DNA from: Ehretia macrophylla
Lineage: Eukaryota; Streptophyta; Magnoliopsida; Boraginales; Ehretiaceae
Assembly (NCBI GenBank): GCA_037974665.1
Contig: CM075770.1
Span: 1,996,501 to 2,060,500 of the forward strand
Direction of reading: 5' to 3'
DNA: 64,000 nucleotides
Shown: in pieces, positions 10,323 through 20,930 of the stretch
How positions within the stretch are numbered: position 1 is the stretch's first letter
How the letters are laid out: each line of letters begins with the position of its first letter
Program-made: the position numbers and the translations under genes
The notes under the pieces: generated by a model
The model's input: the letters and a program-made list of their open reading frames with translations, nothing else
Databases searched by the model: none
Told to the model about the DNA's origin: nothing

Positions 10323-12657
10323 ATGGGGAGGTTGGAGTCGAAAGATTCTCAAACGATGAAGGTGAGGTCCTATGGAGGAGATGAGAATCTGTCGAGCTCG
10401 GAATCGACCTCAAATGGAGGCCGCGGTGATGATAACGAAGGTACATCTCAAGGATCAGCTCGAAAATCTAGGCTCCAGGGGAGTAATGATGATCGCCAAG
10501 TGATCGAGGTCAGGCAAGTGCAAGAAGAAGCCGAGGCGGACCCTTTGGCCGACCTGGGAGACTTAGGAGATAGGGAGGATGAGGAGCCATTAAACCAGTT
10601 AGAGGGAGTTGAGATACCACATGAGTACTTAGCTGGAGCCTCCGCGTCAGAACCGATTGAAGAGGTCCCGGTTAGGGCGATCCGACCTCGGAGCTCTGTT
10701 ACAGCCAGTGGTTCGTCGAGTCGGGGGAAGAGGATAGAGCATCTGTTCACCTGTTGTAAACGCGAGTGTCATTCTTCCCTTCAGATGGCTAACGATAGGC
10801 TAAGGGATTGGTCGGTGGACCAACACCACAAGCTGAAGGTTCCAGGTCAGAATAAGTCTGCCTGCTATCCTCCACCTGGTCACTTCACTATCTATGACCT
10901 CGCATTCGATGTCATCCGACTTCTACTTGCCGACTTCATCATCGGTATTTTGAATTACTTTGAGCTTAGCCCGGGTCAGATGTCACCAAATGGTTGGGCC
11001 GTAATGGTGACATTTTATGTATTCTGCCTTGAGAGGAAAATAGAGCCAACCCTGTGTCGGTTCAGGCAGTTCTTTGTGTACAAGCCCAACCCGAAGCAGC
11101 CAGGGTGGTTTCATTTCGCAGCTCGGGCCAGCATTGCTATATTCACTAAGTGGCACTCCTCCAACAAGGGCTGACACAACGACTACTATTGGGTCGAGCC
11201 GGCTATGAACCTGGGGTGCAGGGTGGATTGGAATCCCTCCCTAAAGAAGAATGTGAACGATAACCCCAAGCTCTCAGAAGCAGAACTCGCCGAGGTTGGG
11301 GTATTGATACCCGAGCCGGGTATGTAGATTGACATTGGCAGCGTCCTCAGGTGGGACAGAATCTGAAAATCAAAGTTATTCGGGAGAGAACCCGACCTGA
11401 GGAAGGAGCACCCCCATCTACTTCCCGAGCCCGAAGAGAATGCGGATTCCAGCTCAGAAGAGGGTCAGTTCGCAGGATCAATGCCCGATCTCATTGTCTA
11501 CCGTTGTTCTCTTCAGTTTGCATTTGGTTATTTCTCACCTCTCTTTTTTTCATTTTTTACAGATATGGCGGACACGATGAAGCTCGTGTATGCCCAAATG
11601 AAGAGAAATACGGAGGCCAGTGGTGAAGTCTCAGCTCGATCCAAGTTGGGCTCCGTCCCTTAAGGGCAGAGGCAGCGGTCTGGTGGCTAAGTGCGGGAGG
11701 TCGGCGCCGAGGTCTCATCTAAGGGGACATCGAGATCTCCCCTGCCTAAAAGATCGAGCTCGGGGGTGGCGATCCCGGAGCACTCAGCGTCCCGCTCTGA
11801 GAGTAAGAAACGGCCTCGGGCTGAATACTCCGGGAAAGGCAAGGCCACGGAGGTGACCCCTCTCAGCAAGAATTTTTGTGGAGGCTGCTAAGGTCGCCCG
11901 CGACCCCAACCTGGCAATGGTCCCGGCGGAGCAACTCTCACTCGACCTGAGGACGGCCATATTCACAGTGAGGCATCTTCAACCGTGTTGATATGGTTAT
12001 GTTTTTCATCTTGGCTGATCATTTTGCTATCTTTTGCGCAGGCTGAGTCCCACATCCTTTCAGGACCTAACTTTCCTATCAGGGCCCAGTCTTATTGCGT
12101 CGAGCTTGAGCAGCGATACCTCGACGCCCAAGCCGAGCTTGAGGCCCTGAGGGAAGAGGCCGCCCAAAGGAGCAAAGTGGACACGCCAGAGATTGACCGG
12201 CTGAAAAATAAGCTCGAGGCAGAGAAGTCTCGGCGCGAGGCCGCGGCCAAGGACGTCGAGCATTACAAGCTGGAAATGCTCAAAGCCGAGGCAAAGCTCC
12301 GGGAGCTGGCAGATCGGGCCGGCCTCCAAGGGGGAAGACGGTGGAAGAATTTAAGTCCAGCCAAGCGGCCGTGGATTGGTTGGCCACGGAATGTGGGGCG
12401 ATAGCCAGGTACACCGAGTTGGAGTACTACTTCTGGGGCCAGGTTGCAGCTCGGGAGAGAGCGAAAACCTTCTTCCCTGCCACCAAGAATGATTACATCG
12501 AAATTTTGGAGGCTCCGCCACCGGAGTTCTGGGAGATTCTTGAGCTTCCGGCTGACCTGACGTCCCAAGCTAAGGAGGTGATTGAATTTGTCTAGAAAGG
12601 CATGGATCAGGTCGGGGATGAAGCCGATGCTACCACCTCCACTGCCGTTCCTAAGTA
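10323..12657 (+). pseudogene. Antisense extra ORF (aORF) of the Tat element, 'putative gypsy-type transposon' family
   Basis: Runs opposite to gag-pol, between integrase and 3' LTR. The first part (10323-11174) has an acidic Ser-rich start, then a globular segment with PPPGHFTIYDLAF and FYVFCLERKIEPT, recognised from memory as the plant 'putative gypsy type transposon' family (PF04195-like). The last part (about 12090-12590) is a charged coiled coil (ELEQRY..., EAEKSRREAAAKDVEH). Two segments between look like introns (T-rich tracts ending in CAG before 11563 and before 12042), and splicing is known for such ORFs. The annotated span is decayed. Function in the element's life cycle is unknown. 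Confidence 0.7.
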
Positions 12658-13140
12658 AATTTTGTACTCGCCCGGGTCGGGCTTTAGTAGATTCGCCCAG
12701 GTCGGGCTCTTTGTAATTGTATTTTTTCACTTTTAATGAAATGGATGTTTTTGTTTTATTTGCATTTCATTCGAGTTCGTACATTTGTACCTTTTTCTTC
12801 GTAAATTTTCTTAAGGAAGTGGGGTCGGGCTAACATAATGGACCTTTCAAACTTAATTTAAATGTAAGGAACCGAGCTGGACGTGATTAATGAATTTTCA
12901 TCCTAATCCGAACTGGTTAATTGGACAACTATTATCGTTGACAACCCGGACTCGTCAATCCGATTTAAAGTTGGTCAAACTAATGTTGACAAATGTTGAG
13001 CTCGAGTTTAGACCCAAACTAACATGCCGACCTAAAGCCAAACTATACCGAGTTAGACCTTAATCCGAACTGGTAAACCTAATCAAATTATTATTGATTA
13101 TACCCGAGCTGGTTTACTTAATCATTAGCTCGTAATTAAG
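12658..13140. other. Non-coding spacer of the Tat element
   Basis: Between the aORF end and the minisatellite. Contains dispersed short repeats of the form CCGAACTGGTTAAT / CCGAGCTGGTTTACTTAAT and a pair of CGGGTCGGGCTxT blocks (12669-12708). No gene. Confidence 0.6.
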
Positions 13141-13189
13141 CATGGCTACCGCGTTAATTCGAGTTGGCAGTAGCTTAGTAGCTGAGGCG

Positions 13190-13470
13190 CTTGGGCCCGG
13201 GTCGGGCTTTGCACTGGTTTACAAAATACACTATATTGAAGTTGTACATAAAGTACTTGGGCTCGGGAGCCGATTACAAGTAATGTTTTGGCTCGGGACC
13301 TTAACAAAAGATTTTGGCTCGGGGCCTCTACAACCGATTTTAGTTCAGGGGCTGTTACAAAATATCCGGCTCAGGGGCCTTTACAAGAAATTTTGGCTCG
13401 GGGCCATTACATTATATTTCGGCTCGAGGGCCGTTATAAAAATTTTTGGCTCGAGGCCTTAAACAAAATA
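13190..13470. repeat. Minisatellite in the Tat element (TTTTGGCTCGGGGCC unit)
   Basis: Seven or so imperfect copies of a ~30-bp unit, 'GGCTCGGGGCCxTTACAAxAxATTTT', just downstream (element sense) of integrase. Tandem repeats in this spacer are common in the Tat lineage and are thought to seed satellite arrays. Confidence 0.8.
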
Positions 13471-14616
13471 CCGCTTCAGGTGTTCTGAGTGCCATGCATT
13501 CTTCAATAGTTTTCCATACTTGTCGCGGAGGTAGAAGGTTTCGGGTCGGACTTCTTTCACGACTTCGTACGGTCTCTCCCAGGTCAGAGAAAGTTTGTTA
13601 TCCGAGCGTGGCAAAAAGCTAGCCTTTCTGAGTACGAGGTCGCCAACCTTAATAGGCTTAGGCTTGACCTGCTTGGCAAAGGCTCTTTGTATGGCAGTTT
13701 TGCTGGCCAGCATTCTAATTTGAGCTTTAGCTTAGAGCTCTTCAGCGAGGTCAAGCTCTTCACCGATCAGTACTCCGTTTATTGCTGGATCATGGTGGAG
13801 GGTTCTACTGGTCGAAGACCCGATCTCTATTGGTAGCACCGCTTGAGTACCGAAGGTCAGCTCGAACAGCGATTCTCCCGTTGTCGAGCTGGTGATTGTC
13901 CGTTGAGCCCACAACACCTTGGGAAGAATTGATGCCTACTGGCCCTCTACTTCCTCCAGCTTGGTTTTCAGGCCCTGCAAAATGATTTGGTTAGTCCTTT
14001 CAACTTGGTCATTACTTTGAGGGTGAGCAATAGATGAGAATCTGAGGTCGATCTCGATCTCGGCACATTTGCCTCTAAAATATGCACTATCGAATTGCTT
14101 GCCGTGGTCAGTAATGATGACCTTTGGTACCCCAAATCGGCAAATGATGTTTTTTCATACGAAATCCCAAGTTGTCTTTTCTGTTATTCTAGCAACACCT
14201 TCAGTCTCAGGCCATTTGGTGAAGTAGTCTACAGCTACGAAGGCGTGCTTCTTTTGGCCAACATTGGTTGGCAATAGGCCGATGATATCTAGACTCCACT
14301 GATAGAATGGCCACAGGCTTATCATCACCGTGAGGTCTACCGCTGGCTTCCTCTGTATATTGGCGAACCTTTGGCAGGTATCACACTTTTTTATATACTC
14401 TTTGGCATCTTGTTCTAAGGTCGGCCAAAAATAGCCTTGCCTCAATGCCTTCTGAGCCAGAGCCTTGCCTCTCAAGTGGTTTCCACATACCCCTTCATGG
14501 ATATCCCAGAGTACATAGTTTCCCTCATCGGGCCCAACACACTTTAAGAGAGGCCAAGTGTAGGCTCTCTTGTAGAGTTGCTCAGCAATTATGATAAACC
14601 TTGAGGCCTGTTTCAT
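13459..14616 (-). pseudogene. Integrase region of the Tat element
   Basis: The minus strand shows a H-H-C-C-like zinc-binding part (HEGVCGNHLRG ... CDTCQRFA), the start of the catalytic core (WPFYQWSLDIIGLLP), further core pieces (SSTTGESLFELTFG), and a C-terminal barrel-like part (KVGDLVLRKA, KYGKLLKNAWH). Broken copy. Confidence 0.85.
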
Positions 14617-14648
14617 GAGTTTTCGAGCTGCTTTTTCATCCTCCGGGG

Positions 14649-15440
14649 TTATACCCCCTCTAAGTAGTCAACGATTGGTTTGGTCCAATATGGGCTTAAA
14701 TTGAGCTCGGCTACGGCTTGCATCCCCAACTGGATACTTGGTTCGGATACTTTTTCCACATGGACCAGTGGAAGTCGGCTCTCGCCCAAGGCCAACCTGG
14801 ACAGGGCGTCAGCCTTCATCTTCTCCTCCCTCGGAATTTGCTGTATCGTGAACCTTTTGAACCCTGAGGTCAAATCCTTAACTCTGTTGAGGTAGGCCAG
14901 CATAGCATGGTCTTTGGCTTCGAACTTTCCCAATATCTTACTAGAAACCAATTGAGAGTCGGTGCTCAGGTCAATTGCTTGTGCCCCGAGCTGAGCTGTA
15001 ATTTTCAGCCCCGCGATCACTGCTTCGTACTTAGCTTCATTGTTGGATGTCGGAAAGGCGAACTTGAGGGAGTATTGGTGCTCATGCTGGGTCGGGTCGA
15101 GAATGACCACTTTGGCTCTGCTTCCATACTTCCTTGATGCCCCATCCACATGGACCTTTCACACATCCTCTGGGTCATGTTTGGCTCGGCCAGTACATTC
15201 CACCACAAAGTCTGCGATGACTTGGGCTTTGATGGCTGTTCTGAGTTGGTAGGTGATGTCAAATTGACTCAGCTCAATTGCCCATTTCAGCAGCCTACCC
15301 GACGCCTCTGGCTGGTGCATGATGGACTTGAGCGGGGCATCCATCACGACCTTGATTGGATGAGCATCAAAGTATGGCTTCAACTTTCTTGCCGCCGTGA
15401 TGAGCGAGATGACGAGTTTTTCCAAGGAGGAATGCCTCAC
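14649..15440 (-). pseudogene. RNase H region of the Tat element
   Basis: The minus strand shows a Gypsy RT-linked RNase H (KLKPYFDAHPIKVVMDAPLK) and then a second, cellular-like RNase H-type domain with MDGASR and SNNEAKYEAVIAGLK. This dual arrangement is a hallmark of the Tat lineage. Broken copy. Confidence 0.85.
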
Positions 15441-15626
15441 CTCGGCCTATTGCAAGGTTTTGCTGACATAATAGAACGGCTTCTGCTCCTTCCCTTCTTC
15501 ACAGAGTAGTGATGCCACTACTGCTGTCCCTGAACATGCCAAGTATAGTACCAGCTCCTCCCTCACCTCAGGTCAGAATAGTAGGGGTGGTGAAGCTAGA
15601 TACCTTTTCAGCTCCTGGAAGGCATC

Positions 15627-16330
15627 CTAGCATTCCGTAGTCCATTCAAAATTATTAGGATTCCTCAATATTTTGAACAGAAGAGCACACTTGTCGACCG
15701 ACCTGGACATGAATCTACTTAGCGCCGCAACCTTGCCCGCGAGCACCTGGACGTCCTTCACGCAGGTCGGCGGCGCCAGGTCAAGTATCGCTTGAACCTT
15801 CTCCGGGTTGGCTTCTATTCCACGGGCTGTGACCATGAAGCCCATAAACTTTCCTGCCTTAACGCCAAATGCGCACTTTTTCGGGTTCAGCTTTATCCCA
15901 AAGTGCTCCATTACGGCGAAGGCTTCAGCCAGGTCGACTACATGGTCTTCCGCCCTTCTGCTCTTGACCAACATGTCATCTACATAGATCTCCATATTTC
16001 GGCCAATCTGATTTTTGAAAACCTTGTTTATCATCCGAGTGTAGGTAGCTCCAGCATTCTTGAGGCCAAAAGGCATGACCTCATAGTAGTAGAGACCTTT
16101 ATTGGTGGTGAAGGCAGTCTTCTCTTTGTCTCCGAGAGCTATCTTGATCTGGTTATAGCCTTTGAAGGCATCCATGAAAGAAAGTAGCTCGAACCAGGAG
16201 GTGGCATCCACCATCTGATCAATCCGAGGTAGAGGAAATCAGTCCTTAGGGCAGGCTTTATTGAGGTCGGTAAAGTCAATACACAATCTCCATCCACCTG
16301 AGGACTTGGTCACCAGCACCACGTTAGATA
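15627..16330 (-). pseudogene. Reverse transcriptase region of the Tat element
   Basis: The minus strand carries the Gypsy RT palm: FMDAFKGYNQIKI, TAFTTNKGLYYYEVMPFGL, and the active-site box IYVDDMLVKS, followed by the thumb region. Clear Ty3/Gypsy match. Broken copy. Confidence 0.92.
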
Positions 16331-16693
16331 ACCAGGTTGGGTATTAGATTTCCTTTATGTGGTCGACGTCTACCAATTTGTCCACCTCTTCTATTATGAT
16401 TTGTTACTTATCATAATGGAAGTGCCTGCGCTTCTGCTTTACCGGATAGTGATTTGGGTCGGCATTCAGGTGATGCTCAATCACTCCCGGGTCAATACCT
16501 GTCATGTCAGAGGCAGACCATGCAAATATATGTTCATTTTTAGCAGAAATTGGCTTATATCTTTCTTGAGATCGTCAGAGAGTTCACTCCCCACCTTCAC
16601 TTTCTTTGTTTCATCGGAAAGCTCTACCTCTTGAAGGTCTTCAGCTGGGCTTTCTCTCTTGGCATCCCTCTTTTCCTCGGGCAAATCTGGTCC

Positions 16694-17197
16694 CTATCCA
16701 ACCTGATAATTAGGGCGGAGGGAGTTTTCATAACATTTTTGAGCTGAGAGCTGGGCTCCGCGAATGGTGGCCGTGCCGACAGGGGTCGGGAATTTCAGGG
16801 CCTGGTGGTAAGTTGAAGAGACGGCCCTGAAATGGTTGAGTGTCACCTGACCTAAGATCCCATTGTAAGTGGAATTGCAATCCATCACAATGAAGCTGGC
16901 TTGCATCGAAACCCGTTTGTCTCCGTCTTCTAACTTCAGCGAGAGGTTGATGACCCATTCGGCTCTGTGGGCTTGCCCGGTGAAACCAGCTAAAGTGCCC
17001 CTCAATGGCCTGAGTTGACTCCTGTCCAACCCCATATGCTCAAAAGTGCTGAGGAATAAGACTTCTGCCAAGCTCCCGGTGTCTACCATCAGTCTCTTCA
17101 CGGTGAAGTTGACTATTTCAGCACTGATCACCAGTGGGTCGTCATGGGGTAATATCACACCCTCCAAGTCTTCTGAGAAAAAAGTGAGCTCCTCCAT
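16694..17197 (-). pseudogene. Aspartic protease region of the Tat element
   Basis: The minus strand shows a retropepsin-like fold with VKRLMVDTGSLAEVLF (the DTG-type active-site box) and a downstream YNGILGQ segment. It sits between gag and RT as expected. Confidence 0.85.
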
Positions 17198-17516
17198 CTA
17201 CGGGATCGGACCCCGCGCTGGCCCATACTTCCTTCCAGCTCGAACATAACCCTTCCTGCCAGCCGAAGTCTCTCCACCCGACGCCAATCCCTCTGCAATG
17301 GTCTCAATCACAGCCAAACGTCTGCCCCCAGCATGTCGCCTGGGTGGACTTCTCTCTCTGATCGTGATTCCGGGTCGGCTGTTGATCTATGAACCTCCAG
17401 AGGTGACCTCGGGCTATCAGTGCTTCGATCTCCTATTTCAAGTCTTTACATTCCTCAGTGGTATGGCCGTAGTCCATATGGTAGCGGCAATACTTGGTCT
17501 TATTGCGCTTTTCAGG

Positions 17517-18737
17517 TCAGCCTTTCATCCTTGGGGCTGGAGGCAGGTGGTTCTGGTGCTGGATCTCCATCAGGATCTGCTCTCTCGTGGTGTTGAAGGG
17601 AGTGAACATAGTGAACCGGGGGTTCTGCTTTGGCTGCTGAGGCTGCTTGCCTCGGTCATTTTGGATCTTACCCCCAGGTTGGGCTCGGGAGGTCTCTCCC
17701 TTCTTACTGGCTTCCTTTTTCCTTGTCATCATCCCTCTTTGCTTGATGGATTTCTTCCGAGTGTATGTACCCTTATGCTCGTACCATCAGCTCGGCTATA
17801 ATATCCATGGGGTCAATGGCCAAAGAGGATGTAAGGGGGTCCGACCTGAGTCTACTTTGATAGGCCATTAATGCCATGAAGTCCTTCATGTTGGGTATTC
17901 TGAGGGACTCCTCGTTGAATCAGGCCGTGTAAGCCCTTAGACTTTCTCCTCTATGCTGCTTCACCGACAGCAATGATAAAGTGTGGCGGGTTGCATATCG
18001 GCTTCCCGCGAAGCAGGACAAGAAAGCCTCAACCAGCTGGTGAAAACTTGCAATTGAGTCGGGACGGAGTTTTTGGAACCAGTCCAAGGCATTGCCAACC
18101 AGGGTGGTCGGGAATGTCTTCGTCTTCATCAGGTCGGTCATATCATGCAGAGTCATATGGTGATCAAAGTTGAACATGTGATTGGCTGGGTCTTCATCCC
18201 CATTGTAGACGGCCAGGTTGGGCATCCGGTTGCCGGTGGGCAACGGCGTCGCCAGTACTTCAGGTGAGAGTGGGATAACGCCGAGCTAGTTAATGACCTT
18301 GGCTATGACAGCCGTGGTCTTGCCTGCTCATGGTCGGCATGGGCCACCCTTTTGCCTCTTACCTCCACGGGTCTCGCCACCGACTCAAGGAAGCCTTCTC
18401 CGTCTTGAGCTCGGGTTCGCTCTAGGGTTGGAATGCGGAACTGTGGATACGCGGGCCATGGCGTAGCTGCTTGCGGAATTGGGTGTTCCGCAGCTAGCCG
18501 GGCTACCTGCTCCTTTAGTTCCTCAAACATTCCGAGCATCATCCTCATCTCTGGTGATAGGTTGGAGTTGGGGTCTCTATCTGTAGAAGGGTTAGTTTCT
18601 GAGGCTAAGTGTATACGTTGGCTCGCTCCAACGTCAGTTTGGGCTAGGTCTTGGCTAGGCACCTGTGTGGTTTCGAGGTCTCCATTCAGGTTGAGCGAGT
18701 CCTCTACCAGTGCGCTGTGGCTTCTCGTTTGAACCAT
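17517..18737 (-). pseudogene. gag region of the Tat element
   Basis: The minus strand starts MVQTRSHSALVED and contains the plant retrotransposon gag domain (NHMFNFDHHMTLHDMTD, ALDWFQKLRPDSI, LSLLSVKQHRGESLR). A basic C-terminal stretch follows. Broken copy. Confidence 0.85.
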
Positions 18738-18782
18738 GATGGTTTCTCAATGAGTGGTGAGAAGAGTGATAGAAAGAACTTG

Positions 18783-18803
18783 TTCCCACAAACGGCGCTA
18801 AAC
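18783..18803 (-). other. Primer binding site (PBS) of the Tat element
   Basis: On the minus strand, directly after the 5' LTR, the sequence reads GTTTAGCGCCGTTTGTGGGA. This closely resembles the TGGCGCCGTTTGTGGGA-type PBS of Tat/Ogre relatives, reported as pairing with a tRNA-Arg 3' end (from memory). Confidence 0.7.
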
Positions 18804-19306
18804 TATCGAGGTCAGAGTCTCGACGTTGAGGTTGAGAAGCTACTCCTGCCGAGCTGGATTTCTGGGTCGGCTCATCGACCTAGATTTTTGGGTCGGCTAC
18901 CTGACCTGTACAAGGAAAATGAAGGAAAAGTCAGGGTGACGACCTGGATTTTCCCCTTAGGCGTGCGAATGATTAGTATGTCCCAGCTGACGAAGTAGCT
19001 GAGAGCATTTAATGAGCAGTTACCTCATAAATGAAGGGGTGGAGCTCTATTTATACTAAATTCGGACATGACAGCATTTAATGTGGCGCAGCTTTATGTC
19101 CCATCAAGGCTTTATGTATCATCAGGACAGCTAGCATTGAGGTCGGGGTTTTCCTGGATCGGGGTGAGGTCGGATCAGCATCCAGGTTGGGCATTAACTG
19201 AATACGCTGGTCTTGGCTCGGGTTGGCCGGCCTCAACTCGATACGGGTATCTTATCCCAGCTTGGGGTGGGCATCATACCTCAGCTTGGGGGTCCCCTCC
19301 CTGTCA
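18804..19306 (-). repeat. 5' LTR of the Tat element (right)
   Basis: 503 bp, homologous to 9371-9872 with about 12% difference by eye. Shared internal blocks include GAGCATTTAATGAGCAGTTA and a 'CTCTATTTATACTA' TATA-like segment. One terminal base departs from the canonical TG...CA. Confidence 0.93.
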
Positions 19307-19397
19307 ACAATAAACTTATATTATTTTTGCTAGCTAAGAAAAAGATAGGCTTCACCATTATGGATAAGGATTGAAAATTTTCTTCCTATTAGAAAAA

Positions 19398-19834
19398 AGG
19401 CAAATTTCACAATTAGTCCCTATTATTTATCTGTTTGATATAATTAGTCCCTATTATTTTCGAAGTCACGCGGTTAGTCTCCAATGTTTATAAAAATTTT
19501 AATTATTATCATTCTTAATTATTTCATAAGTCACACTGTTAGTCCCTATTATTTGCAAAAGTGTCACCATTAATCTCCATAGTTTGCAAATGTCTCACCA
19601 TCAATCTATATTGTTTGCAAAAGTCTCACTACTAATGATGAGACATTTGCAGATATTGAGAACTAATGAAGAGACTTTTACAAACAATAACGACTAAATG
19701 AGTAACTTTTAAAACAATAAGGTCTACTGGTGAGACTTTTGCAAATAATAGAGATTAATCACGTAACTTCTAAAACAATTGAAATTATTTGTTCAAAACT
19801 TATAAACAATAGAGACTATTTATCCAATTTGCCC
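19398..19834. mobile_element. Mutator-like MITE 3
   Basis: Ends GGCAAATTTCACAATTAGTCC and GGATAAATAGTCTC (inverse of the right side, starting GGGCAAATT) are inverted copies. The arms are filled with alternating 'AGTCCCTATTATTT' and 'CAAAAGTCTCACCA' phrases, so most of the element can fold on itself. Flanks are A-rich (TAGAAAAAA / TAAAAAAAT), consistent with a decayed 9-bp target duplication. Confidence 0.75.
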
Positions 19835-20930
19835 TAAAAAAATATACTAATCTCTAGGGAAAAAAAACATACATAAATCAAGTAATGTTTTGCGTTAATC
19901 TTAATATAACCAAAGTGAGCAGTTTAATATTATCTTAATAGGCAACTTGCCCACCGTTCTTGAGCAGTTTAATAGTAGCTTCATAATGAACTTTGATGGG
20001 AGGGGAGGGAGGCATAACCAAAGTGAAATTTGTAATTTGTTATGCAACTTACAAACATAAATGTAATAATATGAATAATATTTATTTCCACTTGACCAGA
20101 GTTGCATAATAAATTACCAAATACATAGAAATGTAAAAATATACCCTATTGCAACAAACGTACTTATATAATTTCATAAATCGGTTGATCTATAGTACGA
20201 GAAAAAAATAGTAAATTACGTGAATTGAGAAAAAAAAAACCTTTTCTTTTTAGTTTCTTTTTTTGTTGTCATTACCTTTCTTTTTAGTGAAAGCCATAAA
20301 TAGCTTTCTTAGCATAGTTTTCATTTTTCTCCTTAAAATTCTTCAAGTTAATTAAAAAGATTTTTTTAACTTATTGCATATCATGCATGCAACATGCACA
20401 ACAAATACAATATTAAGAAAAATACAATAAAATACTTAAACAAGTATTTAAACTTCTTATCGATATCCATGTTTTATATGCATATATCATATCGATTTCA
20501 CACATTTAGTACTTCTTCACTTATCATACTCATAATCTATAATATCATGTTCTTAAAATGAGATAGATGAACCTCATTTTATTAACACATTTAAGATGAT
20601 CAAAAAAATTGGAATAAAAGAAGAGAAGTGTGAAAAAAGAGAGCAAAGTTCAATTTTATTTTCGTATATGCAAAATTTAACAATTCAAAATTCATATTTT
20701 GCATTTTAAAACAAAAAATAAAGAAAAAAATAGTGAAATTATTATTATTATTATAATTTTTTTTTTCCGAAAATTATAGACATGAAACAATAGGAACTGA
20801 ACAGTACAGAATAATATCATACCTCTGACCGCACCGAATATTTTCTCATTTTGTCTTCACCTTTTCAACGCTTAATAATAAAACCCTCCAAAGAAAAACA
20901 AATTAAAAAACTAACCCGACCCGAAATAGA
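19835..20930. other. Spacer and upstream region of the ELL-like gene
   Basis: AT-rich, no gene seen. The last 150 bp (C-rich, 'ACCTCTGACCGCACCGAA') probably contain the transcription start and leader of the ELL-like gene. No clear TATA box. Confidence 0.5.

Larger units (their letters stand above)
9371..19306 (-). mobile_element. Ty3/Gypsy Tat-lineage LTR retrotransposon, full length, decayed
   Basis: A 9.9-kb element with both LTRs, bounded by the 5-bp target duplication ACAAT (9366-9370 and 19307-19311). It lies on the minus strand: 5' LTR on the right, 3' LTR on the left. In element order it has PBS, gag, protease, reverse transcriptase, RNase H, integrase, a tandem-repeat spacer, an extra ORF in antisense, PPT, and 3' LTR. 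The order PR-RT-RH-INT is Gypsy. The antisense extra ORF between integrase and 3' LTR is known from Tat-lineage elements (Retand/RIRE2/Grande types). The LTRs differ at about 60 of 500 positions by eye (~12%), so insertion is probably several million years old. Coding parts are broken in several places (roughly half a dozen or more); it is a fossil. Confidence 0.93.

Noticed and set aside
12263-12730. 155-residue minus-strand frame in the Tat element
   Set aside because: Mirror of the aORF coiled-coil on the other strand; no match to gag-pol, which ends further right.
14680-17871. Several plus-strand frames of 70-170 residues across the pol region
   Set aside because: They are antisense shadows of the RT, RNase H, integrase and protease parts.
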